Shown: piece by piece, positions 54,592-63,369 of the stretch | How positions within the stretch are numbered: the stretch's first letter is position 1 | How the letters are laid out: each line of letters opens with the position of its first letter | From: Balneola sp. | Lineage (GTDB): Bacteria; Bacteroidota; Rhodothermia; Balneolales; Balneolaceae | Direction: 5' to 3' | Assembly (NCBI GenBank): GCA_028284195.1 | Contig: JANQSE010000008.1 | Location: 62,001-126,000, forward strand | Length of the DNA stretch: 64,000 nucleotides | The notes under the pieces: generated by a model | Database searches by the model: none | Told to the model about the DNA's origin: nothing | What the model saw: the letters and a program-made list of their open reading frames with translations, nothing else | Made by a program: the position numbers and the translations under genes

Positions 54592-56616
54592 ATGAATCAA
54601 AACATGAAAAAACCAAACCAACTTACTTCAATACTGTGTGTTTCTTTATCTGTAATAATTTTTATGAGCAGTAACGCATTCGCTCAGGAAAAGAAAATCG
54701 TTTTTGAAAACGATAAACTGATTATGAAACTAAACGAAGAAACCAAGATTAACGCCAAAGTTGTAGGTGCCAATGGAGAAGCCACATCAGATTCTTTGAT
54801 TTTCTTTACCAGAAACAGAAGATCTTTGCAGGTTACACTTAATGGGCATGTAAAAGCCTTAGACTCAGGCTCTTTCACCATTTTTGCAAGAACAGTAACT
54901 GCAAACAGAGCAGAAAGAATCTCAGCCGTACTTCCTGTTGAGGTTGCCTACCCTCCCGTTAAATCTGTCACATTTACTAATGTACCTAGTAATTTTTACA
55001 ACACTACGACTGTTAAGTTAAATCTTGAAATAGTTGATGAAGCAGGTAAAATACGAGACAATGTGCAGGTAATGCTTTCCAGCTCAAATCCTGATGTAGC
55101 AGGTGTAGATGCATTCAATAACGTAGTTGCTCATAAAAAAGGGAACTTTACCATAACGGCCAAAGCTGAAAACGTTGCTACCACCTGGAAAGGTAAAGTA
55201 GTTAATAACCCTGTCGACAGAATGGAGCTAACTCATAACTACGATGGTAAAACCATTCGAACAGGCGATGTGGTTACATTTGCAGCAATGGCTAAAACCG
55301 GTAAAGGCAAAATGGTAGATGATGCCCCTGTTACCTACACCTACATTGCAGAGCCCGATGACCAATTAGGCCAGGGTACCTCAGCCCAGATTGCACAAAG
55401 CGGAAAATTTGTAGCCAGTAAACCGGGTACATATACTATTGTTGCCACATCAGGAAACCGCTCAACCAGAACCACTATAAAAGCGGTTCCAAGAAATGTG
55501 CAGCGCCCTTTAACTTTGGTTGGTAAAGGGATTGTAAGCCACACCCGGACTTCTGACCTTTGGGTTTGGGAAGGCGTTGACGGCAGAGACTATGCGGTTA
55601 CCGGAACATGGGGTGGATATGGCGAAGCCATTTTCTGGGACGTAACCGACCCTTCAAAAATAATTCCAATCGATACTGTTACCGTTGATGCAAGAACCGT
55701 AAATGATGTGAAAGTTTCTGAAGATGGACGAATTGCTGTAATTACCCGTGAAGGCGCTTCTGATCGTAAGAATGGGATCATTATTCTGGATGTTACCAAT
55801 CCCAGAGACGTTAAAATCCACTCTGAGTACACCCAGGATTTAACAGGTGGTGTGCATAATGCATTTATTTATGACAACCATGTTTACGCCGTAAATAATG
55901 GACGTAAGTACGATATCATTAATATTGAAGATCCCAAAAACCCAAGAACAGTTGGGGTATTTGAATTAGATACTCCAAGCCATTCTATCCATGATGTGTG
56001 GATCCAGGATGGTATTGCATATTCATCGAACTGGAGCGATGGAATTATTGCTGTAGATATTGGAAGCAACGCCAGTGCAGACCTGCCCGGAGCAGGCGGC
56101 TCTCCTGAAAATCCCGTTAAGCTCGGAAGCTATGCCTACCCAAGTGGATGGAACCATGCCGCATTCCCATTTAAGAGTGAATCTACCGGCGACTTTTATG
56201 TGATCGGTGGTGACGAAGCTTTCCCTTACGGGTTAAATGTAAACGGTGCTAACAGAGCAGCAGGCTGGCTTCACTTCATCAAATTTGATGATTGGGATTC
56301 ACCTGCAGAAGTAGCCCGTTACCAAGTACCAGAGGCCGGAACCCATAACTACTGGGTTGAAGGCGACATCCTTTATGTAGCCATGTATAATGGTGGTGTG
56401 CGTGTTGTTGATATTTCAGGCGAACTGATGGGAGATTTGTATCAGCAAGGGCGCGAAATCGCATCCTTCTACCCATCTGACAGCAACGCTTTCATCCCTA
56501 ATGCTACTTTTACCTGGGGGCCGCAACCTTATAAAGGCCATATTTTCCTTTCTGACTGGAACTCAGGGATATGGGCATTAAAACTTGGAGAAAGCACTTC
56601 TCAAGGAACTAATTAA
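54592..56616 (+). CDS. Secreted Ig-like/LVIVD-repeat surface protein 2 (paralog)
   Basis: A 674-residue protein, the same architecture and order as the upstream gene and clearly its tandem duplicate. Either the first ATG or the fourth downstream codon (54604, MKKPNQL) may start it. Signal peptide to about Ala30 (SSNAFA-Q). Ig-like domains span about 35-300. LVIVD blades follow, with TSDLWVWEGVDGRDYAV, NGIIILDVTNPRDV, YDIINIEDPKNPRTV and GGVRVVDISGEL. It is slightly longer in the last blades (EAFPYGLNVNGANRAAG). Several nucleotide tracts are identical to the first gene, including 44 consecutive bases. Function unknown. Confidence 0.88.
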   Translation: MNQNMKKPNQLTSILCVSLSVIIFMSSNAFAQEKKIVFENDKLIMKLNEETKINAKVVGANGEATSDSLIFFTRNRRSLQVTLNGHVKALDSGSFTIFARTVTANRAERISAVLPVEVAYPPVKSVTFTNVPSNFYNTTTVKLNLEIVDEAGKIRDNVQVMLSSSNPDVAGVDAFNNVVAHKKGNFTITAKAENVATTWKGKVVNNPVDRMELTHNYDGKTIRTGDVVTFAAMAKTGKGKMVDDAPVTYTYIAEPDDQLGQGTSAQIAQSGKFVASKPGTYTIVATSGNRSTRTTIKAVPRNVQRPLTLVGKGIVSHTRTSDLWVWEGVDGRDYAVTGTWGGYGEAIFWDVTDPSKIIPIDTVTVDARTVNDVKVSEDGRIAVITREGASDRKNGIIILDVTNPRDVKIHSEYTQDLTGGVHNAFIYDNHVYAVNNGRKYDIINIEDPKNPRTVGVFELDTPSHSIHDVWIQDGIAYSSNWSDGIIAVDIGSNASADLPGAGGSPENPVKLGSYAYPSGWNHAAFPFKSESTGDFYVIGGDEAFPYGLNVNGANRAAGWLHFIKFDDWDSPAEVARYQVPEAGTHNYWVEGDILYVAMYNGGVRVVDISGELMGDLYQQGREIASFYPSDSNAFIPNATFTWGPQPYKGHIFLSDWNSGIWALKLGESTSQGTN

Positions 56617-56625
56617 TCACACAAT

Positions 56626-56646
56626 AAAGGGGTCTCCAGCCCCTTT
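56626..56646 (+). terminator. Hairpin between surface protein 2 and the YncE-like gene
   Basis: AAAGGGG / CCCCTTT stem with a 7-base loop but only three T after it. It may be a weak or attenuating terminator that lowers expression of the third gene. Confidence 0.35.
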
Positions 56647-56674
56647 AACTCCTAAAAACAGATATGCTATTACT

Positions 56675-57910
56675 ATGAGTGTTTTAGATCGTATTAAAAA
56701 TTTCCATTGTAATTCTAGGTGTATAATTGCAGTTCTTGCTCTAATGATGACTACATCCCAAAGCTTTGCACAAGAATATTATGTGTATGTAGCTGCTGAG
56801 TCTGAAGACGAAGTCCACCTCGTTCACTTCAATGGCAAAACTAACGAAGCAAAAATTGCCAAAACCATTGAGGTTGGCCGTTACCCTACCGAAACCGATG
56901 GGCCACATGGAATCAATATTTCGCCGGATGGAGAATACTGGTTTCTTTCTATTGCTCATGGCAACCCTTATGGGATGCTTGCTAAATACAAAACTGGAAC
57001 TGATGAACTTGTTGGTACTACCGATCTGGGAATGTTTCCTGCCAGTATGGAAATTTCTAAATCAACAGGGTTACTCTATGTAGTCAATTTCAACCTGCAT
57101 GGCGAGATGATTCCAAGCACGGTATCAGTAGTGGATCCTGATTTAATGGAAGTAGTTACCGAGATAAAAACCGGAGTTATGCCTCATGGTTCGCGTATCT
57201 CTGATGATGGCTCAAAGCAATACCATGTTTCTATGATGACGGACGAGCTTTATGAAATCAATACGGCAGGCCTGAATGTAAATCGCATTTTAAGCCTGAA
57301 AAAACAAGCCATGAACATGGATGGCAAGGATCATTCAAAACATGGTATGGATAAAGATAAAAAAGAGCGATCAGACCACGAGAAGAAAGGGGAAGATCAT
57401 TCCGGCCATGATATGGACAACATGAAGGAAGTGAAAAAGGATGGAATGAAAATGATGCACCATAAACCAGAAGTTAAACCAACATGGGCAGATCCCCATC
57501 CAACAAAACCTCTTGTTTATGTAGCCGGCAATGGATCGAATGAAATCATAGAAATAGATACTGAAAAGTGGGAAATCACCCGCCGCTTTAAAGCCGGCAA
57601 AGCTCCTTATAATTTAGAAGTATCGCACGATGGCAAACTTTTAGTTGCAAGTTATAAAGGCGAGGCTGCCTCTGGAATTTTTGACCTTAAATCAGGTAAA
57701 GAAATTGCTAAGATTGAAAACAGCCGAAGAATTACGCATGGCGTTGCTATTTCAAAAGACAACCGCTACGCTTTTCTATCTGTAGAAGGCATTGGCGGTG
57801 AACCAGGTTCGGTTGACGTTATTGACTTAAAGACAAAAAAACGAGTCGCTGTTATAGAAACAGGAAAACAAGCGGGCGGCATTGTTTTCTGGAAACAAAC
57901 AGCACCATAG
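56675..57910 (+). CDS. Secreted YncE-like beta-propeller protein with His/Met-rich insertion
   Basis: A 411-residue protein from the ATG at 56675; the frame opens 30 residues earlier inside the previous gene. The signal peptide ends near TSQSFA-Q. Seven-bladed YncE-type propeller blades: EYYVYVAAESEDEVHLV, HGINISPDGEYWFLSI, PHGSRISDDGSKQY, PYNLEVSHDGKLLVASY and HGVAISKDNRYAFLSV. Between blades a low-complexity loop (residues about 212-264) carries 7 His and 8 Met, with words DHSKHGMDKD, DHSGHDMDNM and MKMMHHKP. These resemble copper/silver- or zinc-binding tails. It sits in the same run as the LVIVD genes and is followed by a terminator and a ZIP transporter. Confidence 0.85.
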   Translation: MSVLDRIKNFHCNSRCIIAVLALMMTTSQSFAQEYYVYVAAESEDEVHLVHFNGKTNEAKIAKTIEVGRYPTETDGPHGINISPDGEYWFLSIAHGNPYGMLAKYKTGTDELVGTTDLGMFPASMEISKSTGLLYVVNFNLHGEMIPSTVSVVDPDLMEVVTEIKTGVMPHGSRISDDGSKQYHVSMMTDELYEINTAGLNVNRILSLKKQAMNMDGKDHSKHGMDKDKKERSDHEKKGEDHSGHDMDNMKEVKKDGMKMMHHKPEVKPTWADPHPTKPLVYVAGNGSNEIIEIDTEKWEITRRFKAGKAPYNLEVSHDGKLLVASYKGEAASGIFDLKSGKEIAKIENSRRITHGVAISKDNRYAFLSVEGIGGEPGSVDVIDLKTKKRVAVIETGKQAGGIVFWKQTAP

Positions 57911-57930
57911 AATAAGCTAAACAACTTATT

Positions 57931-57965
57931 AAAGTTCTTTCATCTAAACGGAAGAGCTTTTTTAT
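57931..57965 (+). terminator. Intrinsic terminator of the surface-protein unit
   Basis: AAAGTTCTTTC / GGAAGAGCTTT stem (two G-T wobbles) with an 8-base loop and T-run, 21 bases past the YncE-like stop. Confidence 0.7.
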
Positions 57966-58094
57966 TTCCAGCAATAAATGAGCAGAGACTTTGTGTCCGG
58001 CGTTATCTCTCTTGCTTCCATAACTCAGCTGAATCTATTTTTATAAAATCCGGATCAGATGGATTATAATATTTAGTCTTGGCTAAAAATTTAT

Positions 58095-58102
58095 TAAGTT
58101 TG
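58095..58102 (+). promoter_or_regulatory. TAnnTTTG-like -7 element upstream of ZIP transporter
   Basis: TAAGTTTG with a TTTA at the ideal 19-base distance upstream (58072-58075). It lies 14 bases before the ATG, so the leader would be very short. Confidence 0.4.
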
Positions 58103-58115
58103 TTTAAAAAAGAAT

Positions 58116-58946
58116 ATGGAATTTTTGCCCGACTTTTTCTACGAACTTAATCCAATAATCCAAGCCCTTTTAGGAGGGCTTTTTACCTGGGCAGTAACCG
58201 CGCTTGGTGCTTCGCTGGTTTTCTTTACAAAAAAAGTAAATTATACTTTACTGGATAGTATGATGGGCTTTGCAGCTGGCGTAATGATAGCAGCAAGCGT
58301 TTGGTCTTTGATTATTCCCTCTATTGATATGGCTGAAGCACAGGGATCGATCCCCTGGTTACCTGCTGTAATCGGCTTTTTGGGCGGAGGTATTTTTCTT
58401 CGAATCTGTGATCAATACTTACCTCATTTACACTTAGGAATGGAAACATCTGAAGCTGAGGGCGTACCAACAAGCTGGAGACGATCTACCCTTCTGGTTC
58501 TTGCAATAACACTGCATAACATACCTGAAGGCTTAGCCGTAGGTGTTTTATTTGGAGCGGCGGCTTCCGGAGTTGACCCTACAGGAACAGCATCTGTTGC
58601 TGCAGCTATTGCGTTAGCTCTAGGAATTGGAATTCAAAACTTCCCGGAAGGAATGGCTGTTTCAATGCCTTTACGCCGTGAAGGAGTTAGTGTAAAGAAG
58701 AGTTTTTGGTATGGTCAGATTTCAGGAGTTGTGGAACCAATATCTGCAGTTATTGGAGCTGCTGCTGTAATTTTTATTGCTCCAATTTTGCCATACGCAT
58801 TGGCCTTTGCAGCCGGGGCAATGATCTACGTGGTTGTTGAAGAATTAATACCCGAAAGCCAACATCATGGAAACACCGATATTGCTACTTTAGGCACTAT
58901 GGTTGGTTTCTGTGTTATGATGGTACTTGATGTATCTCTTGGATAA
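58116..58946 (+). CDS. ZIP family divalent metal transporter
   Basis: A 276-residue membrane protein with eight predicted helices, of the ZIP (GufA-like) family that moves Zn and other divalent metals into the cytoplasm. The binuclear metal site is visible as HNIPEG (His134, Glu138) in TM4 and QNFPEG (Asn175, Glu178) in TM5. The loop [10 protein letters not shown] supplies two extra His. The family transports Zn2+, Fe2+, Mn2+ or others; metal specificity cannot be read. It follows the secreted propeller genes on the same strand after a terminator, with its own candidate promoter. Confidence 0.93.
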   Translation: MEFLPDFFYELNPIIQALLGGLFTWAVTALGASLVFFTKKVNYTLLDSMMGFAAGVMIAASVWSLIIPSIDMAEAQGSIPWLPAVIGFLGGGIFLRICDQYLPHLHLGMETSEAEGVPTSWRRSTLLVLAITLHNIPEGLAVGVLFGAAASGVDPTGTASVAAAIALALGIGIQNFPEGMAVSMPLRREGVSVKKSFWYGQISGVVEPISAVIGAAAVIFIAPILPYALAFAAGAMIYVVVEELIPESQHHGNTDIATLGTMVGFCVMMVLDVSLG

Positions 58947-58964
58947 AGGCGCATAGTGTAATAG

Positions 58965-59081
58965 ATGTCAGATAATTCATTGATTGTTTTTGTCATTTCT
59001 GTGATAAGCCCGCCTATCATAGCATCTGCCTGTATTCTAAAAACCCGTCATAGCTCAAATAAAGAAAAGAAATGTTCTTAG
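58965..59081 (+). CDS. Possible 38-residue membrane microprotein
   Basis: ATG at 58965 opens a 38-codon frame with one hydrophobic helix (LIVFVISVISPPIIASACIL), a positively charged tail RHSSNKEKK, and two Cys. It begins 18 bases after the ZIP stop and overlaps the convergent arsC stop by 4 bases. Microproteins that modulate metal pumps have this shape, but a chance frame is equally possible. No strong ribosome site. Confidence 0.25.
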   Translation: MSDNSLIVFVISVISPPIIASACILKTRHSSNKEKKCS

Positions 59082-59500
59082 TTTAATAAGCTAAGCTCTT
59101 CTAACAACGTGCGGGAGTAATCACGAATTTCATCCCGTACTTTTTTGAAAACAGCCAGTTTTTCCTCTTCCGAACCCTCAGCTTTTGCAGGATCAGTAAA
59201 ATTGTGATGCTCTTTTCTTGCAGTGGTAGGAAATACAGGACAACGTTCTTTTGCATGATCACATACTGTCACAACCAAATCAAAATTTATAGTGAGGTAT
59301 TCATTGATGTTATTTGAAGTATGGTTTGAAATATCAACTCCAGCTTGCCTCATTACCTTAATTGCAGTTTCATTAACCCCATGTGTTTCCACACCTGCGC
59401 TATAAACTTCAACTTTTTCTTTTCCAAAATAACGCAGCCAGCCTTCCATCATTTGGCTTCTGCAACTGTTGCCTGTACACAGAACTAAGATTTTTCTCAT
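59078..59500 (-). CDS. arsC: Thioredoxin-coupled arsenate reductase (ArsC/LMW-PTP family)
   Basis: A 140-residue low-molecular-weight phosphatase fold. The P-loop CTGNSCRS (Cys8, Cys13) and the redox pair Cys80/Cys87 (VVTVCDHAKERCP) give the three-cysteine relay of Staphylococcus-type ArsC, which reduces arsenate to arsenite at the expense of thioredoxin. The ATG at 59500 is preferred (MRKILVLCTG); upstream extension to 59569 is unsupported. No arsB, acr3 or arsR is seen in the window. It is the last gene of a - strand run beginning with the UMF1 transporter. Confidence 0.92.
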   Translation of the reverse strand: MRKILVLCTGNSCRSQMMEGWLRYFGKEKVEVYSAGVETHGVNETAIKVMRQAGVDISNHTSNNINEYLTINFDLVVTVCDHAKERCPVFPTTARKEHHNFTDPAKAEGSEEEKLAVFKKVRDEIRDYSRTLLEELSLLN

Positions 59501-59599
59501 TTCTCCAATCCGGTTAAAAATTTCTGCCATATTATACGCAAATAACTCCATTGCTATGTTATCAAACAAAAATATTACCCACAGAAAACAATATGGTTT

Positions 59600-60046
59600 C
59601 TATGATATTTGGAAAGGCTGGCCAATGCTTAGTACCATGCAAACTGCACTATCCGGGCATATATCCTGAAATTGCGGAAGTTTATGAATGGCTGTTGGAG
59701 CCTCCGTTTTTAAAATTGAAACAAATCCAAGCTTCTTGAAAAATTCTTCGGCATCGGTTGTTAATAAATAGATCTTTTTGATTTCTCTTTTTTGAGCAAT
59801 TTCAAGAACATTCCTGGTAACTTTCTCTCCTACACCTTTCCCGCGATGCTCTTCGCGAACAGCCAAAGATCTAAGCAGCCCATATTCACCGTAAATTTCG
59901 ATGGCACCGCATGCGATCAGTACATCGTTCAAATATTCGGTCTCAAAATGGATATTCTTCCAGTCTATGTCTGAAGTTGGCAGTCCTGCATTCGCCAACA
60001 GCAAAATGATATCGTCCTTATAAGCTTTGAAGTCATTATCCATCAT
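59600..60046 (-). CDS. arsN2: ArsN2-like GNAT acetyltransferase
   Basis: A 148-residue GNAT protein. The acetyl-CoA loop is EEHRGKGVGEKV, preceded by GLLRSLAV. Downstream YLLTTDAEEFFKKLGFVSI and QFQDICPDSAVCMVLS match the ArsN2 pattern, including the conserved CPxSA near the C-terminus. ArsN2-type proteins are associated with arsenic resistance operons, and arsC follows 99 bases downstream, supporting the assignment. Start: ATG at 60046 (or 60043; GTG at 60049). It overlaps the upstream PH gene by 11 bases. Confidence 0.82.
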   Translation of the reverse strand: MMDNDFKAYKDDIILLLANAGLPTSDIDWKNIHFETEYLNDVLIACGAIEIYGEYGLLRSLAVREEHRGKGVGEKVTRNVLEIAQKREIKKIYLLTTDAEEFFKKLGFVSILKTEAPTAIHKLPQFQDICPDSAVCMVLSIGQPFQIS

Positions 60047-61484
60047 CACGAGGAATTTGAGTGTTTCCTGTAAGCATCCATTTTCTTATTCGGGAAGTGT
60101 CAGATTTTTCAAGATCGGTAATGTTAAGTGCTATCCCTTTAGCCCCCGAAGCAGCCGTAACGGTAAGGCTGGCTAGTTGCTTGCGCTCCTGAAATGGATT
60201 TGTTCTTTCATCAATAACCTGCACCCTTTTGCGTTTTATAAAAGCAGTTTTTCTGTTCAGATTTCTAAAGCGCAAAGCCATCATTTCGGGATCAATATAC
60301 AAACCTGCATCTTTGAATCTGAAAAGTCCAATAACTGTAGCAGGTATAACTAAAAAAGCTAACAACCATCCCCATTCCCAAAAATACCACGCTAATGGAG
60401 TAGCGATTATCAACAGATAATTAGGGCGCCTCAAATATCGAAAAAAAGACCTTTCTGGTGGTTTTACATCCAATTCAGGAATATGAAAATCAGTTAAAAA
60501 CCGATCAAAAAACAATTTCAGTCTTTTTTTGGCGATAAATGGAACCAATACTATGGAACGTTCTTTTTGATTTAGTTCAAAACCTGCGCTTTCTACATAA
60601 AGCATTCCATGCCCCAGGGGCTGCCGCAAAATTCCTTCTACAAAACGAATGGCCTGTATTCTATTGAAAGGAATGGTTATGTGTTTTTTTTCTATAAGCC
60701 CCGACCGGATAAGGAGCTCTTTTTCTGTTTTTTTTAGGCTGAAGTCAGAGTAACTGAAAATCACTCCTAGAAAAGAAAATGCCCATGATACTACCAAAAT
60801 TATTATTACTACCGTAATGATAAAGGTTACATCATTTAACCCCGGTAATGCTTCTTTCGCATACTCGATACTTTCCTCATTTATCACGGAGTCTAGCTGC
60901 CCGGACAACGCACCTAGTATAGAAGCGATCAACCCAAAGTTGCCCGAAGTGAATGCTGCAATTACCAGTTCTTTTGTGCTGATATTCCACTCATCTAAAA
61001 ACTCACTTTCAGCCGTTTCTTCCACATCTTCAATCAACGCAGATTTGGCTTTATTTGATCTTAGATTTTTTTTGAGCTCTTCTGCTTCTTCAAAAGTAAT
61101 GGCATTGATAGTTGCACTTTCAGTTCCTCCACCGGCTGTTTTTACCTCTACCTTCACCAATCCAAAAACCCGTTGAACCAACCCCTCCGTAATATCAATA
61201 ACCTGAATACGATCCTTACTCATAAAAATATTCTTGCGGACGAAGACTCCTTTTTTAATCTGCAGCTCTTCTTCAATTACCCGGTATTGGAACCTGAACC
61301 AGCCTAAAATTCCACCTAAAAGAGCCAGCATTATCGTTCCAATAAGAATATATAGCAAATAGCCTTCACCGGGCTCCTGCGTACCAACAAATACCACTAT
61401 TAAAAATGTGATGAAATTTTGACGAAGGATCATGAATAACCGGTCAACTGCAGCTGCCCAGTGCTGCCTTCTGAATTCAGACAT
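60036..61484 (-). CDS. Large bacterial PH-domain membrane protein (YdbT-like)
   Basis: A 482-residue protein from the ATG at 61484, preceded by an AAAGAGG ribosome site; the open frame extends to 61565 but overlaps the previous gene. Hydrophobic pairs (about 20-60, 200-260 and 365-400) alternate with three bacterial pleckstrin-homology (bPH_2) domains. Each has a pattern such as VIEEELQIKKGVFVRKNIFM, SRxQ-type RIQVIDITEGLVQRVFGL, and IPFNRIQAIRFVEGILRQPLGHG. Role unknown. It overlaps the small PH gene by 8 bases and arsN2 by 11. Confidence 0.88.
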   Translation of the reverse strand: MSEFRRQHWAAAVDRLFMILRQNFITFLIVVFVGTQEPGEGYLLYILIGTIMLALLGGILGWFRFQYRVIEEELQIKKGVFVRKNIFMSKDRIQVIDITEGLVQRVFGLVKVEVKTAGGGTESATINAITFEEAEELKKNLRSNKAKSALIEDVEETAESEFLDEWNISTKELVIAAFTSGNFGLIASILGALSGQLDSVINEESIEYAKEALPGLNDVTFIITVVIIILVVSWAFSFLGVIFSYSDFSLKKTEKELLIRSGLIEKKHITIPFNRIQAIRFVEGILRQPLGHGMLYVESAGFELNQKERSIVLVPFIAKKRLKLFFDRFLTDFHIPELDVKPPERSFFRYLRRPNYLLIIATPLAWYFWEWGWLLAFLVIPATVIGLFRFKDAGLYIDPEMMALRFRNLNRKTAFIKRKRVQVIDERTNPFQERKQLASLTVTAASGAKGIALNITDLEKSDTSRIRKWMLTGNTQIPRDDG

Positions 61485-61959
61485 CCTCTTTGACCTGCCG
61501 TACAAGTTGAGAGATTTTGTTCCTGACATCAGCAGCCATTTCATCATCAAGTGCAGGGATCTCATGCGTTGTTGCCGCAGTGGATACTTTCACGGAAGAT
61601 AATGAGTACTTTCGGTAGATAGGGCCCTGGCTCGTATCAACATGTTGAATTCTGTTTATTGGAACAACCGTTCTGGTTTTAAAAATGAACCCGCGATACA
61701 AATCTATAGCATCCTCATTTACCTCGTATCGCCACCGCTGCCATCTGATTTTTGGGTAAACAAACCCGGTAAGCAGGTATACAGTTAGTGCTGGTACTAT
61801 GAACAGTAAGAATATCGCTGTATTGAATGAGCCTTGGTTAAGAGTAACCAAAATGTACACCCCAGCTGGTGCAAACCAAAAGAGCCCGAATATAAACGCG
61901 TTGAGCCGCCATGCCTTAATTGCTTTTTTGTCGATTCTGTTTACAGGAATATGATTCAT
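61477..61959 (-). CDS. Small bacterial PH-domain membrane protein (YdbS-like)
   Basis: A 160-residue protein with two helices near the N-terminus (about 17-33 and 43-63) and one bPH_2 domain, RWRYEVNEDAIDLYRGFIFKTR then NRIQHVDTSQGPIYRKYSLSSV. Genes of this kind are usually paired with a larger YdbT-like protein, exactly as here. The stop overlaps the next start by 8 bases. Function unknown. Confidence 0.9.
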   Translation of the reverse strand: MNHIPVNRIDKKAIKAWRLNAFIFGLFWFAPAGVYILVTLNQGSFNTAIFLLFIVPALTVYLLTGFVYPKIRWQRWRYEVNEDAIDLYRGFIFKTRTVVPINRIQHVDTSQGPIYRKYSLSSVKVSTAATTHEIPALDDEMAADVRNKISQLVRQVKEDV

Positions 61960-61961
61960 TA

Positions 61962-63248
61962 TTAATCAGGAATTACTTCAATTACCGAAGTTTCGTTCTC
62001 CTTTACTGTGAACATAAGAACTAATCCGATGAGCAACATGACAAGAATTGCAGACATACCCAGCCTTTGGCTCCCAAACTGAAGTGTTAAAAAACCTACA
62101 AGAAATGGCCCGATAAACGATGTTACCTTTCCCGAAAGAGCAAGCAACCCAAACATTTGGTTGGTTAGCTCAGGGGGTGAAAGCCGAGCCATAAACGATC
62201 TGGACGCAGCCTGAATAGGCCCCACAAAAATACCCAGAATTAATCCCCAAATAATGAACCAGGTTGTACTTTTCACAATAATTAAAGCAATGAGCGGAAT
62301 AACCAAACCAACGATGGAGGCATTAATAGTAAACTTGCTTCCCGATTTATCATCCAACCAGGCAAAACCAAAAGCTCCAAGCCCGGCAGTTACATTTAAC
62401 CCAATCCCGAACATCAAAATCTGCTCTTCATTCATATCAAAAGTACCCGCAGCATAAACACCACCTAATGCAAAAATGGTTACTATACCATCATTGTAAA
62501 ACATTCTGGCGATTAAAAAGCGGACTATATTCTTAAACTTCTTTACTTCTTTTAGAGACTCTTTAATCTGAACAAAACCATGATGAATTGCTTCCTTTAT
62601 TTTCTTTTGTTTAGATGGATTATCCGGCGTTTTAAAGAACAAGGGCAGGCTAAATAGTGCGTACCAAATTGCGGTTAGTATAAATGTTGCCCTTACTGGT
62701 TCTGAAGTTTCTTTATCCAATCCCAGCCAAAGTCCATCCGTCTGAATGAAAGCAAACAGAGCTACCAACAAACAGGCCAAACCTCCTGCATAACCTAATC
62801 CCCATCCCCAGCCGCTCCAACGGCCAAGTTTTTCCGGTGGAACTAAATCAGGAAGCATCGCACTATAAAAAATAAAGGCAAACTCGGCCCCGATCGTTGC
62901 CAAAAATCCCATTGTTAAAGCCAGCCAAAGTGAATCTGTACCCGGCTCGGCAAACCATAGCAATGCACATGCAATAATGCATAAAATAGTAAATGCAGCG
63001 ATCCAGGGTTTTCTCCTCCCCGCTTGATCGGCAATGGCTCCGAATATGGGTGCGCCTATTGCAATTATAATTCCTGCCACACTGATCATGTTTCCCCATT
63101 GAGCTGTTCCAACCTCTACATTTTCAGCGATGGTTTTTGTGAAGTAGGCAGCAAAAATAAAAGTTTGGATTATTACGAAATATGAACTGTTAGCCCAATC
63201 ATATAATGCCCATGCAAAAAGCCCCTTAGTACCCGGTTTTTCTATCAT
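61962..63248 (-). CDS. UMF1-family MFS transporter (Atg22-like)
   Basis: A 428-residue, about 12-helix transporter. The opening GLFAWALYDWANSSYFVIIQTFIFAAYF is the UMF1/Atg22-like signature. A typical AGRRKPWIA motif follows TM3, and SRSFMARLSPPELTNQMFGL lies near the C-terminal half. Substrates of bacterial members are mostly unknown. It ends 2 bases before the small PH gene, so UMF1, both PH genes, arsN2 and arsC form one likely operon. Confidence 0.9.
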   Translation of the reverse strand: MIEKPGTKGLFAWALYDWANSSYFVIIQTFIFAAYFTKTIAENVEVGTAQWGNMISVAGIIIAIGAPIFGAIADQAGRRKPWIAAFTILCIIACALLWFAEPGTDSLWLALTMGFLATIGAEFAFIFYSAMLPDLVPPEKLGRWSGWGWGLGYAGGLACLLVALFAFIQTDGLWLGLDKETSEPVRATFILTAIWYALFSLPLFFKTPDNPSKQKKIKEAIHHGFVQIKESLKEVKKFKNIVRFLIARMFYNDGIVTIFALGGVYAAGTFDMNEEQILMFGIGLNVTAGLGAFGFAWLDDKSGSKFTINASIVGLVIPLIALIIVKSTTWFIIWGLILGIFVGPIQAASRSFMARLSPPELTNQMFGLLALSGKVTSFIGPFLVGFLTLQFGSQRLGMSAILVMLLIGLVLMFTVKENETSVIEVIPD

Positions 63249-63369
63249 CGAAAAGATTTAATTCGTCCGAATATCTCTTAACTATTTGGAAAAGTAAAAT
63301 GAGAATTTAATTAAACACATACACTAAAACCGGTTAAATCGACGCTGGTTGCCCTCGATAACACTTTTT

